15,581 nucleotides of DNA from the NCBI GenBank assembly GCA_036501345.1, contig DASYAN010000529.1, forward strand, positions 1-15,581, in the 5' to 3' direction. Positions 13,696 to 15,581 of this stretch are shown here, piece after piece (the stretch's first letter is position 1; each line of letters starts with the position of its first letter). The notes below the pieces were generated by a model, which did not search any database, was not told the DNA's origin, and saw only the letters and a list, made by a program, of their open reading frames with translations. The stretch is from DASYAN01 sp036501345 (lineage in GTDB: Bacteria; Chloroflexota; Ktedonobacteria; Ktedonobacterales; Ktedonobacteraceae). Position numbers and translations under genes: made by a program.

Positions 13696-15021
13696 TTAGG
13701 ATGTGACAATAACTGTGGCTCTCATATAGGGGTTAGTCCCACTGTGATAGCCAAAAGGCCCAGGTGTGTTAAACACCATCTGAATGGTCTGCTGTGATCC
13801 GCAGCTAGAGGAGGCAGAGAAGGCGTTGGTATCACTGACGATTGTCTGGGCCGCATCAGAATTATTTATCCACTCGACTGTTGTGCCCTTTGGAACTATT
13901 ACAATCGGAGGTTCAAAGGAATATTTCCCGTTCTTCTCGACTATGTTCACTTGTTGGACTGACTGTGGTACTGACTGAGGCGCTGATGAGGCAACTGATA
14001 CACTTGAGAGTGGGCTAAATGTTGGTTGGACACTTGGTGGCGGCTGATAATTTGGTGTTGGCTGATAATTTGGTGCTGGCTGGGCATTCGAATTGATTGG
14101 ATCGGTAAGAATGGCAGATGAGAACCAGTTATCTAGTTGCTGGTAGTTATTCTGGCTTACAACCCAAACCAACGCTATTAGTAACTGGGTATTTGATGCA
14201 TTAGCAATCGCGGTTTGAATCAGGGCATCTTGTTCTAACAGGTAGGCTTGATTAGGCTGGATGGGTTGCCCATTCAGTTTCAATGTCTGAGCAAGGGTCG
14301 CGACGCTACAGTGGTCTTGGAGGAGCAATCTGCCATAGATGTCATATGTTCCGATAGCGTGACCATTCTGATCCTGCAGATCCTGGCTTATCGTTGTGAG
14401 GAGCATTGGACCTACTACAGGCCATATGTCAGTATGCTGGAAGCTCTGAGGGTTAACCGGACAGCTAGGAGCTTGATTGGGTTGATTGGGGCAGGTGCTG
14501 ATGGGAAGTTCGGAGTTACTAGTAGCAGTGCCGCAGGGGGGAAGGTAGTCGTATGTGGAGTTATAATCCCACACGGTGGGCAGGAACTCTGAATCCCCCT
14601 GGAATAGATTCAACAGATCTGTATCTGCGACCGGAATGGCAGCTTGAAAGTCATGTTGTGTTTTAATAGGTGTTTTGGTTTGGGGATTGACTAACTGACC
14701 TGCCATAGCAATATCGTCCAGAGAAACCTGTTGCGGCCATTTAGTATAGTTGTCTGAGGAAGTCTCCTGCTGTAAAAGCGACAAGAATGTACTACTCTGT
14801 TTATTGCAAGTAGCAGTATCTGCGTCTGCGCTAATATCTTTTCCATCATGGTAGTAAAAATTACAGAACACACTAAATGGATCTTGCTGGTTCCATGCCC
14901 TCTGAGCGTGTATTCCTGGGGAAGGGCCGAGGGTTACTGTAACCACGATGCAAAGGATAAGTAGGTTGACAACGCCTCCTATCAGCAGTGCTCTGTGCTT
15001 GGTAGAAAAAAAAGTCTTCAT
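13696..15021 (-). CDS. Exported protein with a degenerate cupredoxin-like C-terminal domain
   Basis: A 441-residue protein. A signal segment (10-32, LLIGGVVNLLILCIVVTV) probably ends after IHA at 39. A 270-residue Cys-containing domain of unknown type follows, then a Pro/Gln/Ser-rich linker (about 310-357) and a C-terminal domain (358-441) with the cupredoxin plan: VPKGTTVEWINNSDAAQT, then NTPGPFGYHSGTNPYM and a last strand ATVIVTS. In a copper-binding member the ligands would be His, Cys, His, Met; here the positions read Gln392, Ser427, Asn430 and Met433, so type-1 copper binding is unlikely. The start ATG 15021 follows GGGGG by four bases. The stop TAA lies inside a 5-base flanking repeat of an inserted element. 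The upstream neighbour is a paralogue. Confidence 0.88.
   Translation of the reverse strand: MKTFFSTKHRALLIGGVVNLLILCIVVTVTLGPSPGIHAQRAWNQQDPFSVFCNFYYHDGKDISADADTATCNKQSSTFLSLLQQETSSDNYTKWPQQVSLDDIAMAGQLVNPQTKTPIKTQHDFQAAIPVADTDLLNLFQGDSEFLPTVWDYNSTYDYLPPCGTATSNSELPISTCPNQPNQAPSCPVNPQSFQHTDIWPVVGPMLLTTISQDLQDQNGHAIGTYDIYGRLLLQDHCSVATLAQTLKLNGQPIQPNQAYLLEQDALIQTAIANASNTQLLIALVWVVSQNNYQQLDNWFSSAILTDPINSNAQPAPNYQPTPNYQPPPSVQPTFSPLSSVSVASSAPQSVPQSVQQVNIVEKNGKYSFEPPIVIVPKGTTVEWINNSDAAQTIVSDTNAFSASSSCGSQQTIQMVFNTPGPFGYHSGTNPYMRATVIVTS
14042..14075 (-). repeat. 18-base direct repeat in the linker
   Basis: GGCTGATAATTTGGTG occurs at 14042 and again at 14060, encoding two PNYQP units in the Pro/Gln linker that joins the N-terminal part to the cupredoxin-like domain. 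Confidence 0.85.
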
Positions 15022-15382
15022 GTTACCCCCAAGTGCGTATGTACTAAGACAACAGGATCACAGTACCTGGTGTCAGATCGTTTGGATGTCGAAAAGACAT
15101 AGCTCTTCTGTCGCATAATGATCTTACCAGCTAGCATGTAACTTAGTATCAGAAGATACGTCACTCTATCTTTCTTTCTTTAGCATAAGCAATGCAGAGG
15201 TTGCTTGCTAGGGGGAAGGAGGGACAATATGATACTAGATTATGGGAAATGAAGGTCAATTACAGTACAAGTGATATTGCCCTAGAATGCATCAGAGAGG
15301 GCATCCTATGGGTGGTTCTCTCTTGCTAGCATCTCCCAATAATAATTCACCAATTTCGTAGGCAAACCTATGAAGAACGGGT
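15022..15382. other. Intergenic stretch between the two paralogues
   Basis: No gene is supported. It holds AAGCAA/TTGCTT with flanking TAGC/GCTA (15181-15210) and AGAGAG/CTCTCT enclosing a partly paired loop (about 15293-15323), which may end the transcript of the upstream paralogue. The base GGGGG ribosome site of the downstream gene is at its left edge. No clear promoter was found. No remnant of a cupredoxin domain was seen after the paralogue's stop. Confidence 0.3.
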
Positions 15383-15581
15383 CTACGAGTTGGTCGGCAA
15401 GTTATTATTATTCGGTAAGTTACTGTTGTTCGGTACCAGTGCGTTCGGATTGGTTAAAATGGCAAATGAAACCCAGTCGTCTACGAGCATTGGATTCTTT
15501 TGAGCCATGATCCATGCCAATGCCGGGGATACATCATGTATCTGGCTATCCTGGAAGCGAGACTGAACAGTAGCCAAAATC
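15383..15581 (-). CDS. Partial paralogue of the cupredoxin-like gene's N-terminal domain
   Basis: Only the C-terminal 66 residues are in the window; the frame is open at the edge, and the TTG near 15577 should not be read as the start. The segment DVSPALAWIMAQKNPMLVDD and WVSFAILTNPN aligns with LIALVWVVSQNNYQQLDN and WFSSAILTDPIN of the neighbour just before that protein's linker. This copy then ends after a short Asn/Pro-rich tail (NNSNLPNNNNLPTNS) without a cupredoxin-like domain. The two genes are tandem on the same strand, 361 bases apart, indicating duplication. Its function is unknown. Confidence 0.8.
   Translation of the reverse strand, partial: ILATVQSRFQDSQIHDVSPALAWIMAQKNPMLVDDWVSFAILTNPNALVPNNSNLPNNNNLPTNS

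Noticed and set aside
13508..13699. 63-codon open frame through the inverted-repeat element
   Set aside because: It crosses the hairpin and the element end to end, with no ribosome site; it is a by-product of the palindromic sequence.
15383..15577. TTG at 15577 as a true start of the last gene
   Set aside because: The frame is open to the window edge and the similarity to the neighbour begins in the middle of that protein, so the gene continues outside.

Overview
This window looks like chromosomal DNA from a member of the Chloroflexota, most likely class Ktedonobacteria. That is inferred from the protein style (an exported seven-bladed WD40 protein, a PQQ-type propeller, a Uma2 nuclease, and zinc-ribbon proteins with long Pro/Gln linkers) and from the mix of conserved housekeeping genes with poorly conserved exported proteins. 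No tRNA, rRNA or CRISPR array was found.

Region 1 (1-3445). The window opens with the C-terminal end of an MFS transporter on the plus strand. It converges on a minus-strand housekeeping cluster, ftsY-accD-accA: the signal recognition particle receptor followed by both carboxyltransferase subunits of acetyl-CoA carboxylase. The two acc genes are 12 bases apart and almost certainly co-transcribed; ftsY lies 131 bases upstream of accD and could be in the same operon.

Region 2 (3446-6936). Two strong hairpins separate ftsY from a small zinc-ribbon gene whose true start is uncertain. A long non-coding leader follows, with a near-consensus promoter (TTGGCA, 17 bases, TATGAT) driving a primary-type sigma-70 factor. 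The sigma gene converges, across a hairpin, on prfB (release factor 2). prfB carries the classical programmed +1 frameshift (CTTTGAC). Its real start is at 6936, in a different frame from the open frame that begins at 6914, and it appears to be read from a leaderless mRNA.

Region 3 (7054-15581). A Uma2-family nuclease is followed by seven genes in a row whose products all appear exported or membrane anchored. They are a single-pass protein with a possible Ig-like end, a zinc-ribbon tail-anchored protein, a COG4315-type lipoprotein, a Tat-exported WD40 propeller, a PQQ-like propeller, a cupredoxin-like protein that has lost most copper ligands, and a partial paralogue of that last protein. Between the last two complete genes, a 101-base element with inverted ends and 5-base flanking repeats appears to have inserted exactly at the stop codon of the cupredoxin-like gene, separating it from its terminator. 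No known multi-gene system is obvious in region 3; the joint role of these genes is unknown.

The best new observations are the prfB recoding plus leaderless start, the MITE-like element at a stop codon, the ligand-poor cupredoxin with a tandem paralogue, and the exactly periodic WD40 array.
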